Shown here: piece by piece, positions 46,589 through 58,431 of the stretch | How the letters are laid out: every line of letters starts with the position of its first letter | How positions within the stretch are numbered: position 1 is the stretch's first letter | The notes under the pieces: generated by a model | Databases searched by the model: none | The model's input: only the letters and a program-made list of their open reading frames with translations | What the model was told of the DNA's origin: nothing | Translations under genes and position numbers: made by a program | Assembly (NCBI GenBank): GCA_003255065.1 | Contig: QAOA01000112.1 | Span: 1,098,522-1,162,521 of the forward strand | Direction: 5' to 3' | DNA length: 64,000 bases | From: Cercis canadensis | Taxonomy: Eukaryota; Streptophyta; Magnoliopsida; Fabales; Fabaceae

Positions 46589-46960
46589 CTACTTGCAACT
46601 ATTCCCACTTTTTAGTTTAATTTCATTTTCCTTTGAACCAGAAAAGAAGNTACTGCGACCCCAGTCAATCTCGTTGTTATAAAATTTGAACTCCCTCACA
46701 AACTTTGAGCGAAGCACAGAAAAGGTGTTTTTTATTCTCTTATGGACAAAAGAAGGAATAGAAGGACGAACAAAGGATATTTCTAAGCTACTGTCGCTGG
46801 AACTAGCTTCCTCCGCCCTATTTTGCTCCCCGCTAACACCCGGTTCCTTTTCACTTCCCACTTCCTTGTTGACCTCCATCCCCCCATCAGACGAAATTAC
46901 CTCGATATCTTCCAGATAGTTCATGGGGTCCTCGCCGTTCACAGACGAATAGCTCTCCAT
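46589..46960 (-). pseudogene. Antisense ORF of a Ty3/gypsy (Tat-like) element, N-terminal part
   Basis: The minus-strand ATG at 46960 opens a frame encoding an acidic, Ser-rich N-terminus (MESYSSVNGEDPMNYLEDIE, then SSDSSLEIS), followed by FSVLRSKFVREF. It is interrupted by the single N at 46650 and reads out shortly after. It lies opposite in sense to the LTR at 47505-47780, upstream of that LTR. This is the arrangement known for extra antisense ORFs of Tat/Retand-type elements. The sequence start only weakly resembles the plant transposon-protein domain found in such ORFs, so the family call is an inference. A bona fide small host gene is less likely. Confidence 0.45.
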
Positions 46961-47140
46961 CTTACCACAAGTGAACTAAGAAAGAAGACCTACGACCTAA
47001 GAGCGAGAAAGAGGCAAAAATTACCTTCAGAAAAAGGAGTACTCCGAGCTGAAAATCCTACAAGATTCCTTACTTCACACCGACCTAAGCACCAATTTCA
47101 GAAAATTTGTCAAAAAGAGTAGACTGAAGTTTTACCAACC

Positions 47141-47153
47141 CCTATTTATAGGA
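47141..47153 (-). promoter_or_regulatory. TATA box of the antisense ORF
   Basis: On the minus strand CCTATAAATAGGG lies about 185 bases upstream of the antisense ATG at 46960. The spacing suits a separate pol II promoter. Confidence 0.5.
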
Positions 47154-47504
47154 TAACACAGAGTAAATCCAACCGTCCAAGGACTCCTGATCTAACGGTG
47201 CTGAAAGAGCCGTATTCTAGCTCGGGAAGGCCAAACGTCACGTCCAAAACGGCTCTGACACCTAAAGAAGCCCAAAAGACCGCCGCAGCCAACGTGGTCA
47301 TTAATATATCGTCCCTCTTAAGCGCCACATGGCAACCACATCCAAAGCACCACATAATCATCACGGCACACGGTGAAATCATCGAGACTTCAAAAATTCG
47401 CGCCCTCATTCTGCCTCACATCCCCATCTCGGGAACGGATACCGTTTACTAATCCATAGCTCGGTCTCGGTAAAACCAAGGCCCGAGCTTCAAGGGGGGA
47501 CAAG

Positions 47505-47780
47505 TGTAGATACCCAATATTTCGGCCCATAAAGTCTAAGCCCATTATCACCAAGCCCATAACTGAACCCATTCCCTAAATCCTTTAAACCTGAGAATCT
47601 CCCTATAAATAAGCAGAGGACAAGAAATAAAGGGACACTTTTCGGACAAGATAAAAAGAGATACATAAAACTCCCATTTCATACCCCTTCAACATCAAGC
47701 TCGGGTATACATCCGACCTTGGTCATTTATCTTTTCAAGTGGTCCCACTTGACCAATCTCTCTCCTTTGAACCAAAAACA
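47505..47780 (+). repeat. 3' LTR of the Ty3/gypsy remnant
   Basis: 276 bases from TGTAGATACCC to ACCAAAAACA. It contains CCCTATAAATAAGC as a TATA region near 47602 and is preceded at 47491-47504 by a polypurine tract. The TG...CA ends and tract position define it. The flanking target duplication cannot be checked because the left end is missing. Confidence 0.75.
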
Positions 47781-49358
47781 GGCATCGTCAATATGACATG
47801 GGACATGTAGTGTCTTAATAAAACAAATATTGAATTTCGTTAAATGTTACTATTACAAAGCCTCGTAGATATTTATTATATTTCACATCATACCCGAATA
47901 TTATCCTTCTTTGCTTAATCCCACCTAAGAAGAAGGAGAAAGAAAGAAAGAAAGAAAGAAAAAAAAACAACAAATCTTGTGGTCATCATATGTGGCTTCT
48001 TGGATTTGCTAGTTCCATAATGTGTGGCAATGAGGAATTCGGGTCTCTCACAAAACAATCACTGCACATATACATTTCTATTAAATAATTTTTTAAAATT
48101 AAACTTTACTAAGAAGTTATAAAGTTTACAAAAGTTGTTTATGAAAACAAATTACAAATTACATCAACTCATAACAAAGAAACATTATTTTGAAGAAAAG
48201 TAATTAAAATTTAGTTGAAGGTAATCAGAACCTCCGTATATTTTTTTTTAAAAAAGAAAATAATTATCAAATTAGGCTAAATAAGTCTCCGTTTATTCCA
48301 TGCATGTTATTTATTCGGATTAGTGTGAAATCTGAAAAGTGATATGATTTTATTTTTTTATGAAGACGTTGGTAATTGGCTACATTTTCTTTAAGTTAGT
48401 GGTTAGTGAGAATGAGGAATTTAATATAATATCTTGTCAAATAAAATTATACAAAGAGAACATGATAGATCTAAACCTAACTCAACCTTCAGATAGGCTG
48501 AGTTGATTGTGAATGCATTTAATATAAAATTCTAAAACATAATTTAGGCGGTTTCAAGTATGAAGGGTTATTTTATGTAATTTTGTTTATATCCAAGCCA
48601 CCCTCTCTCTCTCATAGATGGTGGCTTTACCTAATTAATTAGCACAGCAAGATGTGGTTTTGAGATATATAAATGTAAATATTGAATATTAATTTATTAA
48701 AACTTCTCTAAAGGACTTCCATGATTCTGAAGTTTCAAATTAAATTTCAAGTTCATCAGAATAATTAATTCTGAAGTTTGTATGTGCGAGTAGGGGATAA
48801 TACAAGTATTTTTTTTAACTAAAATATCAAATTTGAAAATACAAAATAGGGAAATGAGGGTGTTAGTTAGGATATTTGATTAAGTTTTTCTAAATAATTT
48901 AATTTATTTGCGAATATTTAAGAAACCAATCACTTTTAATATTTTAATCTTGGCGGTCGCTTTCATGCGGGTATTAGATTAATAGTGTATGTGGCGAAGT
49001 TATAAAATAGAGACACCTATGCTTGCCACACCACAATAAAATTAAAAACTATTGAAAATCAAAATCAGCCAGTAGCCACTGAGATCACCCATAGAGTGCC
49101 ACATGGCTTTAGCTTCTCCATGATTGGTGAATCACAATTGCTTGGCGGGTGCTGATATTTGTTTTCTGCAGGCCCCAGTCCCACCATTTCCATTTTTCCC
49201 TGCTCTCTTTCTTTCTAGTGCTTGCTTTCCTTTTCTAATTTTTGCATTGCCTGCTATTCTTCTTAACTTATAATCTCTGCAACTCTAGCTTTTCAATCTT
49301 CAGGCTTCAGAGGGGCTTGTATTGGATTCTTAGTTTTTTTCCACGACCAGCTCCGGCA
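47781..49358. other. Upstream region of the zeaxanthin epoxidase gene
   Basis: A (GAAA)n run near 47940-47972, then AT-rich DNA. TATAAAATAG at 49001-49010 is a good TATA candidate for the ZEP gene, 350 bases before its ATG. The 5' leader probably fills 49030-49358. Confidence 0.5.
49001..49010 (+). promoter_or_regulatory. Putative TATA box of the ZEP gene
   Basis: TATAAAATAG followed by A/C-rich leader-like sequence. The 350-base distance to the ATG is long but possible, and a leader intron ending at CAATCTTCAG (about 49303) would be consistent. Confidence 0.4.
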
Positions 49359-52300
49359 ATGGCTTCTATATTGTCTTACAACTCGTTTAATCCTTCAACT
49401 ACAGCTTTCTTAAGAACTCACTTGTCAATTCACATGTGCAAAGAATTTTCGCTGGATATCTCACCCTTTGTCAGCTACGGCTACCACATGGGAAGCAGAA
49501 CAACTAGGCAGAGGAAGAAATTGATGGCGGTCAAAGCTACACTAGCTGAGGCAGCACCTAATGTTTCGCCGTCAACGCAAACTGTCTCTGAAAGTGACCG
49601 GAATCTAAGTCCTCCCAAGAAGCTTCGGATACTGGTGGCGGGTGGTGGGATTGGTGGCTTGGTTTTTGCTTTGGCCGCAAAGAGAAAGGGGTTTGAGGTA
49701 CTTGTATTTGAGAAGGATATGAGTGCTATAAGGGGTGAGGGACAGTACAGGGGTCCAATTCAGATACAAAGTAATGCCTTGGCTGCTTTAGAAGCTATCG
49801 ATCCAGAGGTTGCTGAAGAAGTTATGAGAGTTGGTTGCATTACGGGTGATAGAATTAATGGCCTTGTAGATGGGGTTTCTGGTAATTGGTAACTTACCCT
49901 ACTCCTACTCTTTCTTTCTCTTCTTATTCTCTCTATCTCGGTATAAAACCGGAAATCTAATCTGGTCAAACCAAGTTTAAATAGGAAACCAGTAAAATTA
50001 AACATATTATGTCTAATGTAAGTGAGCAATTTCTGGGACAATAATCTTACTTTTTCCCTTAACCTTTTAGTTAGATCAATGAATTGATATATATAGTTGG
50101 TTATCAGGTACATCAAGTTTGATACATTCACTCCTGCAGTGGAACGGGGGCTTCCAGTCACAAGAGTTATAAGCCGAATGGCTTTACAAGAGATCCTTGC
50201 TCACGCTGTTGGGGAAGATTCTATTATGAATGGCAGTAATGTTATATATTTTGTGGATGATGGAAACAAGGTAATCAAACAAATTAAAGCTATCATGTGT
50301 GATTCTCCTCCTACTACTATCTTATGTATTTTCTCTGGTTTTTAATTTGTTTTTCTTCTGGAATTTAAATTGGAAGATTATTGTGATAATATATCTTCTG
50401 GTTGACATTCTTGCATTCCACTATTTCAGGTAACGGTGGAGCTTGAGAATGGTGAGAAATATGATGGTGATCTCTTGGTTGGGGCAGATGGTATATGGTC
50501 GAAGGTCTTATTTCATTTTCTTTGATTCTCAGCTTTTCCATTGGCAAATTATTTTCCCCATATAAAAGTAACAACATACTTAGCATAATGATGTATGGTA
50601 AAATGTCCTTTAAGAAAAAGGTGGTCTGCTTATGTGTCTTCCGGTCTCTCTCTGTTTGCCTTGCTCTGCCATACAGAGGTGCTGTACTATTTCTGTCATT
50701 CTGTTTGTGGGGTAAAAATGAACAAAATCTGCATGGTAATTAAATTTTACAAAATCTTAGATTGTATTCTTCTGTGAATAGGTGAGGAAACAGTTATTTG
50801 GAGCAACAGAAGCTATGTACTCTGGCTATACTTGTTATACTGGTATTGCAGATTTTGTGCCTGCTGACATTGAATCTGTTGGGTATGTTGGTCTTCAATC
50901 GTATATTGTATGCCTATTTGTCGATTTTCATTGGCCTGTTTTTACATGTTGAGAAACTTACTTGAAATTCTCCACTGGAAGGTATCGAGTATTTTTGGGA
51001 CACAAACAATACTTCGTATCTTCAGATGTTGGTGCTGGAAAGATGCAATGGTATGCGTTTCACGAAGAAGCACCTGGCGGTGTTGATAGCCCCAATGGTA
51101 TGACTCTTCATATATTTCAGATTTGATAGCTGTAAGAACTAAGAAGCATGGTCTTTGGAGATGTGAAATTTTCTATGTGATCCATCTATAGACATCTACA
51201 ATATGAATTGTTCTATCCTGAATATTAGATAACTGACGTTTACTTCAAATATATACAAGACAAAGGAAATGATTCAGAAGTTCTACACCTGGAAAGAATT
51301 GTCAACTATTTGGCTACTGACTCATTGACTTTATGTTTGATGGGTTTGACATGTAAGCAAAGATAATTTTTATGCTGAGACTATCGGTATAGAGGATAAA
51401 CGTGTATGGGTATGATCACTTCTTATTAACCGTTATGTCCCAGTAGTGACACATTTGTGGGATTATGTATGGAAGACAGAAAAAATGAAGAGAAAAAGTT
51501 TCTCACAGTACCACCTATTCAGAGTTTAAAGATGAGCGCTTAATAGAATATTTATCTATTAAATTAAAATTACTAGCATAAACTAAAATTTATTTTCCTC
51601 CCTTTTCTAATCAAATATATAAATTCTTATCATAGACAATTTCTTAACTCTATCTGCATGGCAGGAAAAAAGGAAAGGCTACTGAGGATATTTGATGGCT
51701 GGTGCGAAAATGTAATAGATCTGATAGTTGCAACAGATGAAGAGGCAATTCTGAGACGAGACATATATGATAGGACACCAACATTGACATGGGGAAAGGG
51801 TCGTGTGACCTTGCTAGGTGATTCTATCCATGCCATGCAGCCAAATATGGGCCAAGGAGGATGCATGGCTATTGAGGTATATCTCTCTTTTTTCTGTGTT
51901 TTTCATATTCATCCCCTCTCAGCAAATGATGAATTTATAATTATTCTTCAATCAGCTTCAGCACTACTGTACATGTTTAGATATAATAAACATATTCGTT
52001 ATTCCCAGTTTTTTTTAGACCTTGGTATTTCCAACTTTTTGTCTCCGTTTCTCTTTATTTTCTTTTCAAGGGTGTTGAAATGAACAATTTTATTTTCATC
52101 TCACCTACACACACACACAGAGCTCACAAGGAAAATTCAAAATTTCCTTCTTGTATTGTTCTTCTAGTCTAGAGGAGATGGAGATCAACAAAGTTGTGCT
52201 ATCTCACCTTAACAGTGTGGCAAAACCTTTCATACTGTGTTACTTTGTAAATTTCAGGACGGCTATCAACTTGCTTGGGAGTTGGACAACGCATGGGAAC

Positions 52301-54643
52301 ACAGTATAAAATCAGGGTCTCCAATTGACATAAACTCTTCCCTAAGGAGGTAAATACCATTACTTATCGAATCTGCTTATGAAAACTGAACGTGAAGCTA
52401 AAACTGTGTGGTCATACACGAGTTTCAGAATTCTGGAACTCGGGAGATAAAACACCAGGAAATGTTTTTGATAAATAATATTAAATAAAGAATATGTAAG
52501 CTTTTTTACATCAGAGAGATGCTTGTACAAATTAGCCAATTGTTAATCTTAAATTATATACTTTTGTTATTGGTTCATCTGGAGTTTTATAATTTATTTT
52601 CAAATTGTTGACTGATGGTACCTGTTTTGTTGCTTTTTGGTTTCTCTCCCTTTAATGCTTCCAGTTATGAGAGAGAAAGAAAACTACGGGTTGCCATTAT
52701 TCATGGAATGGCTAGAATGGCAGCTCTCATGGCTTCTACCTACAAGGCATATCTGGGTGTCGGACTTGGCCCATTAGCGGTAGGAAGTTTAGCTGTATCA
52801 AATGAGATAATGGAGAATAAAGTGACTTTAACACTGCAAATCGTTTTGCTGCTCACAAATTCATGATTGCTTTCCTTCCTCTACAGTTTTTGACCAAGTT
52901 TCGAATACCGCATCCTGGAAGGGTTGGAGGAAGGGTTTTTATTGATAAGCTGATGCCTTTAATGTTGAGTTGGGTCTTAGGTGGCAATAGGTAAAACGAT
53001 GAAAGCCCTTTTTCCCTTGCTCTTAGACTTTCACCATTTTTTATTGTCGTTGTTCAACCTGTAGATATTCATACTCCAGTCCTCTCTTGCAACATGCATG
53101 TTAGAATTTGAGCCAATAGATAAATTCAAGAAAAAGTGGGAAGTTGAAAAACGCATAATAGTGAAAAAGAAGTGTTCAGATTCTGCTTGATATTCAGACT
53201 CTTAAGGATAAATCAGCAAAGTAGTTTACATTTACATTTGTTCTTTTCCTTACAATGTGCAAATTATCCCACTTTTGCAGCTCCAAACTTGAAGGAAGGC
53301 CTCTCTGCTGCAGACTCTCAGACAAAGTATGTTGCTCAAATACTGTAATTTTAATATTTTGTTACCCAGGAGGACCACTAGCTGGTTTTGATTTATGTTC
53401 ATGTATTTTAGATTTTGTTTATGATCATGATCCTAATAGACATTTGATTATTTATGAAGGCAAGTGATGAGTTGCAAAGATGGTTTGAAGATGATGATGC
53501 ACTTGAGCGTGCTATTAATGGAGAGTATGTCTATGCCTCAATGTGCATGATTATATCCTTTACATATTTCAAGCATATATAAATATAGATCACACAACTG
53601 TTGTGTCCATCCTTCTTGTTTTATTATAGGTGGATTTTACTACCATTTGGAGATAAGTCAGGTCTTCTGAATCCTATACGTTTAAGTCAAGATGAGAAGA
53701 AACCCTGCATGATTGGGTATGCCTGCAGTTACATCTTCTTTATACTTGGTGTTTGTTTTTAAGTAGTGTGGGTTGCTCCATTCTCATTTACCATAGAAAA
53801 TATCTGTTTTCCTCTTTTTTTCTGAAATGTTATTTGGATTGCAGGAACACACCGCAAGAAGACTACCCAGACAGTTCAATTGCACTACCTTTACCCCAGG
53901 TAATAGAGCCTATTGTTACCTGAATTAGACTTAGTTCTACAATTAATGTCCCTCAAGATATTAATATAACAAGGTTTCTCTTTTAAAGGTTTCTCAAATG
54001 CATGCTCGAATTAGCTATAAGGATGGTGCTTTCTTCTTAACTGATTTGCGGAGTGAACATGGAACCTGGATCACAGAGTAAGTAAAAGAAATGGCAGAGT
54101 GCATTTTTTTCTATTTGATGTTTAAATTCATCAAAATGTGTATCTGATTTCATTCTCATTACATTTGCAGCAATGAAGGAAAGCGGTATCGGTTACCTCC
54201 AAATTATCCTGCTCGTGTCCACCCATCAGATGTTATTGAGTTTGGTTCTAATAAGGTGATAGATGATCTCTACTGACTTGTTTTTTCTTTTAATCACTGA
54301 ATATGACATTGAGAGCTGATACATGGTTTATTTATTTGTACTTGTGTACTGGTACAAGAAACAGCATGCTTAGATTTCTTATTCCTAATAGATTTTGACG
54401 ACTCATGCTTAGTTTTATGTAAATAATTAGTTCCTGGAGACATTTTTTAACTTTTCTATATGATGTTCTTGTTTCTTAGTTTTTGTTTGTTTTCCAATTT
54501 CCCAGTTGTAGGAAAATTCATTCTCATTTTATGATGTGTCTAAGCATCCAAGTTATTTGCAGGCTGCTTTCCGTGTTAAGGTGATGAGATCTGTGCCGAG
54601 AGGGTCTGAGAAGGAAGGGAGGCAAATTTTGCAGGAAGTATGA
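49359..54643 (+). CDS. ZEP: Zeaxanthin epoxidase, chloroplastic
   Basis: Sixteen exons, 671 residues: 49359-49888, 50108-50270, 50430-50504, 50782-50882, 50982-51097, 51665-51876, 52258-52349, 52665-52779, 52887-52990, 53281-53326, 53460-53524, 53630-53716, 53845-53899, 53989-54077, 54171-54255, 54563-54643. All phases join and the length matches known ZEPs (about 660-670). The enzyme converts zeaxanthin through antheraxanthin to violaxanthin, using FAD, O2 and reduced ferredoxin. It serves the xanthophyll cycle and supplies ABA precursors (ABA1 in Arabidopsis). A chloroplast transit region (about 1-80) precedes the FAD-binding LVAGGGIGGL (92-101). The second FAD motif is GDSIHAMQPNMGQGGCMAIEDG, split by the exon 6-7 junction. 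A C-terminal FHA domain (about 555-640) includes QMHARISY and SEHGTWITD. The catalytic and FAD motifs look intact. Confidence 0.96.
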
Positions 54644-54797
54644 TTTGTTGCAGTTGCAATTTTTTTCAAGTTATATATACGTAAGTTGTACAGCAAAGAT
54701 TCAGAACAGTGGAACTAGTCTACTTCCTACATTTTTTCGGTACAGGGGATTATACAGGAATATGTTACACGAACTTGTAATTGTGATTTGGTTACTN

Positions 54798-54839
<42 letters not shown>

Positions 54840-56416
54840 AATTGTCCCTGGCCTCTTTATAAATTAGCGAAGTTAAAATATATGGCATATGTTTTAAGTA
54901 CTTGGTGTAGAAGGGTGGTGCCTCCTTTGTTGTTACCCAATTTTTCTGTCAACACTATAACTAAATCAAAAGCAAGCTTGTAAATGATTCTCACATCTGT
55001 ACTTGACAATGAAAGACAGTCCCTACACACTAGATGAGACTTGTCTTTGATGAATTGTCTTTATTTCATTTTGTCATCTATGCACTTTCTATGGGAGAAT
55101 TGGATGACATACGCAAGTTTGAAATAGAGGTTAGTGGTACTTTTCTGAGGAGACAGGTCCGATCATATGACGGCATCCGCAAACATTATTCATAAGCAAT
55201 AACCCATATATTCCTAGCAGATATTCAATAAACAGGACCCACTTCTTTTATCTGCCGCTTGGCAAGGCTTAGATGTTCTAACAAACAATATTCTGCTTAG
55301 CAACAGAGACATTCTCCAATAGTCAGTCTTGGTATCACTTCTACTAGTCTAATATTCCTCACGTACTCAGAGAAGCAAGAACGCTCTAAACAGAAGAATC
55401 TGGAAACGAAGGGTCTAAACATTTTTAAACAAAGCAAATGTTAACAGTCATGTTCATGGGTGTGATTTCGTTATTGCAGGTTATTAGTTGAACATTTAAA
55501 TGGGACAAGAAAAAGTAGCAGGGGTGATCCAAATGCTAACAAGGTAATTTGTGTTAAGGCAAAGAAGGATTGTTGTCACGAAACTGAAAGTTGCAGTTCC
55601 ATGGAGGGGTGTTTGATTAATCAATTGAATTGGGAGCCCAGATAGTCACAAGTCAAAAGTAGTGATAATAATGTGACAGTGATTAATTTGTGTTTTCAGA
55701 GGATGACGAGAAAGCGGAGAGCAATATGTGCATAATGAATTGAGGAAGATGGCCCTACAATAATGCATCCAAGAAGTGAGCACAATGGTCGAAGACAAGC
55801 TTCCCTTAATGTCAACGTACGATTAGCATCTCCCATAGACTTGGGCTCACCCCCACTGTTTATTGTTCACGTTAGAGTCCAAAGCGTAGTCTCCCTTTCC
55901 ATGACAAAAACAAGAGCCTTTTAAACTATGAGAGATTGAGAGCCCTCTCCTAGGACAGAAGTGGCCACCACCATCACCCTTTCCTCTTGACAAAAGACAA
56001 ATTCTTGTTGATTGAGCTTCACCCGTCAACGGCTGTGATAAAAGGTGGGCCCTGGGGGTTTCGGTCTCGTGTTGTGTCTCACAAGAGCTTTAATAGTGAG
56101 GCCCATAATCATATTAAATCCAGTAAAGGGCCCATTTGAATATATGCCCTGACATTAAGCTCTTTGACACGTGCCACAGAAAGCCACGCGGAGACAGAAC
56201 ACGAGGAAGGCGGTGGGAAGGCACATGACAAGACGAACAAGGATCAACGGTCGGTTTCAGGAGGAAGCAGTGACCGTTGGTGGTAGCATTTATTGTGTGT
56301 ATCATGGCTTCACATTGGTACTCATCTCATCTCATGCCATCACACTTTCCATTTGTGTCACCGTCCTTTGGGATCCTTTGTTCCATAATTGAGCTTTGTC
56401 ACCTCTAATTCTAATA

Positions 56417-56640
56417 ATTTTTTTACCTGACATAAGTCATATTTTTATTTTTTTTACACAATTTTTTAATATAATATATTATTTTGTTACAGTTTACATA
56501 ATTTAAATTTTATTAAATGTACTTACATTTTTTTAATATAACTTAAATATTAATTTAATAAAATTAAAATTATATAAATTGTGACTAATATAATATAAAA
56601 TTAAAATTATATAAAAATATGAGATAAATCTAATAAAAAA
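56417..56640. mobile_element. AT-rich fold-back (MITE-like) element
   Basis: The left part (TTTTTTACCTGACATAAGTCATATTTTTAT, about 56418-56447, quoted in pieces) and the right part read in reverse complement agree over about 100 bases. The inner arms GTTTACATAATTTAAATT and AATTTATATAATTTTAATT, each followed by TTATTAAAT, match closely. The unit of about 224 bases would form one long hairpin with a short loop near 56525-56545. No coding sequence is present. Confidence 0.5.
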
Positions 56641-57355
56641 GGTGTATCATAACACCCCTTCTTTCAAAGTTTCAATAACATAACAGCGTTCTTTTTTGAA
56701 AGGAACAACAAACAAAAGGGGGAATGACGATTGTGGCATAGGGGACATGAGCGTCTCAATCCTCAAATAGTTGTTTTTTCACTTTCACTGTGCCTGGCTG
56801 CTCCATGATTCAAATACTATTTGATTTGTGGGATCTGACGTAAAAGTTTCACCCAGACATTAGTATGAAGTATTACTATTATGAAGCATGTAAGGCAAAG
56901 GCAGAGGCAGGAGGAAAATCATATTAAAACAGTGATCCTTCATCCTAATTCTTTTAGTAGTTTCTAGTGAAGGAGGGAGCTTACAATATTGAAATCATAC
57001 ATACAATAGAGAGACAATTCTTTTGAAGAAATGATTTAATGAAGTTTTCAAATTAGAAGATGGATATCAAACCCAATGCACCCAACCCTTTAGCCCGTAC
57101 CATTGCCACGCTTCATCACATGAGAACCTGCGCTAGATGCTGCTCCCCATATGTTTACAAAACGCGCAAAGACAAAAGCCAAATTAAAAAGCCCCCCCTC
57201 CAAAGTACAATTTTAGCTTCATTTCAATTCTCATCACCAGATTCACCACATCATTTATTAAATATGAAAAGGAAAAGGAGCTCAATTCAATTTCAAACAA
57301 AGAAAGCCTCCACCTTGCCTTTCTCCTACTCTCCCATCTCCATTTCTCCCATAAC

Positions 57356-57384
57356 AGTATACAGTATACAGTATACAGTATACA
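57356..57384. repeat. Tandem heptamer repeat (ACAGTAT)4
   Basis: Four direct copies of ACAGTAT ending in a short CA run. Confidence 0.85.
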
Positions 57385-58398
57385 CACACAATTCAATACC
57401 TCTCACGTTGTACGGAACAATTGGGCCCCAATCACGTGGCCCCTCTTTCATCTTTCCACACTACCTTCCAAACCTGCCCTTCTCATTTACTTTAAATTAC
57501 AAAACTCCACTAGGCAGACGCCAGGCTTTTTTTCCTATCCTAAATCCGGATACCCATACAAAATCTCTCTATCCTATCCTATCCTATCCATCCAAACAAA
57601 CAAAGCATACGCCTCGTTGTTCTGTCTCTTAAAAGTTAAACGGCGAGAAGGTTTCTCTGCCTGTAAACTTCATCCATGCATATCTCTTTTTCAAATTCCA
57701 AGGAAAAAAAATATATACATATTAAAAAACAATGCCATTCTCTACCTATCTACCCTATCCTATATATAGTCCGTGGTATATCCCCATCTCTATCGTAGAA
57801 AGTTATCTTTTTTTCCCCACGCATTACGCTTCTCTTCCCTTATTATTATCACTTTCTTTCATTCACTCATTCATACCATTTTCATTTCCCTCCTCACTAC
57901 TCATCCTATCTGAGAAAGGAAAATGAAAGGAATGGCTAACTAATTTTCCATCCAGGTGCAAAACGACATCATCTCAAGTGATTTAGAATTTAGACAATCT
58001 CTTGGTGAGCAAAACGACGACGCTCGCATTGCTGGCCTTGATATCATGTTCTGCTTGTCCCATTCAATCACCAGCTCGCCAACAAAATATGTTCTGATTG
58101 GAGCTACCTTTCTATTAAAAAGATGTACACGTGCACTGGTTATTTGACGATGCAATGTTTGAGAAAGAAATAAACACTATTAACTCTACTACACACTATT
58201 TAAACTAATTATTTATAAACTCTTTATTTATACTATATGATAAACATGTAATTTTGAACCTTTTCATCTATTTGTGCACTTTCTTTCATAGTACAAAGGC
58301 GTTTCCCCATTTCTTCAATGTTTTACCCAAAAGAGGGAAATGCAAACCCCGAGGCTTTTTAAAATAGAAAAAAATAATAATTGTAAAACTTGGAAAAA

Positions 58399-58419
58399 AT
58401 ATATATATATATATATATC
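58399..58419. repeat. (AT)n microsatellite
   Basis: About ten AT units just beyond the stop codon of the SUKH-like gene, in its presumed 3' UTR. Confidence 0.85.
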
Positions 58420-58431
58420 TGGATCCAAGTA

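Larger units (their letters stand above)
46651..47780 (+). mobile_element. Remnant of a Ty3/gypsy element with 3' LTR
   Basis: From the N at 46650 rightwards the DNA is less AT-rich than its flanks and ends in a clear 3' LTR. A purine tract (CAAGGGGGGACAAG) directly precedes TGTAGATACCC. The 5' LTR and gag-pol are missing. They may have been deleted, or lost at the assembly join. Orientation is taken from tract plus LTR. Confidence 0.65.
54644..58431. other. Intergenic between ZEP and the SUKH-like gene
   Basis: ZEP 3' flank with poly-A of about 39 bases after the N at 54797 (assembly join). It is followed by unremarkable spacer, a fold-back element at about 56417-56640, and short tandem repeats near 57356 and 57571. 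Open frames here, the longest about 190 codons at 57060, are low-complexity and not credible genes. Confidence 0.5.

Noticed and set aside
46625-46650. TCCTTTGAACCA resembling the end of the LTR at 47780, as a 5' LTR
   Set aside because: Similarity stops after about a dozen bases and upstream sequence does not resemble the LTR.
57060-57632. 190-codon plus-strand ORF upstream of the SUKH-like gene
   Set aside because: Low-complexity, pyrimidine-rich sequence including the heptamer and CTATC repeats. No domain or gene structure.
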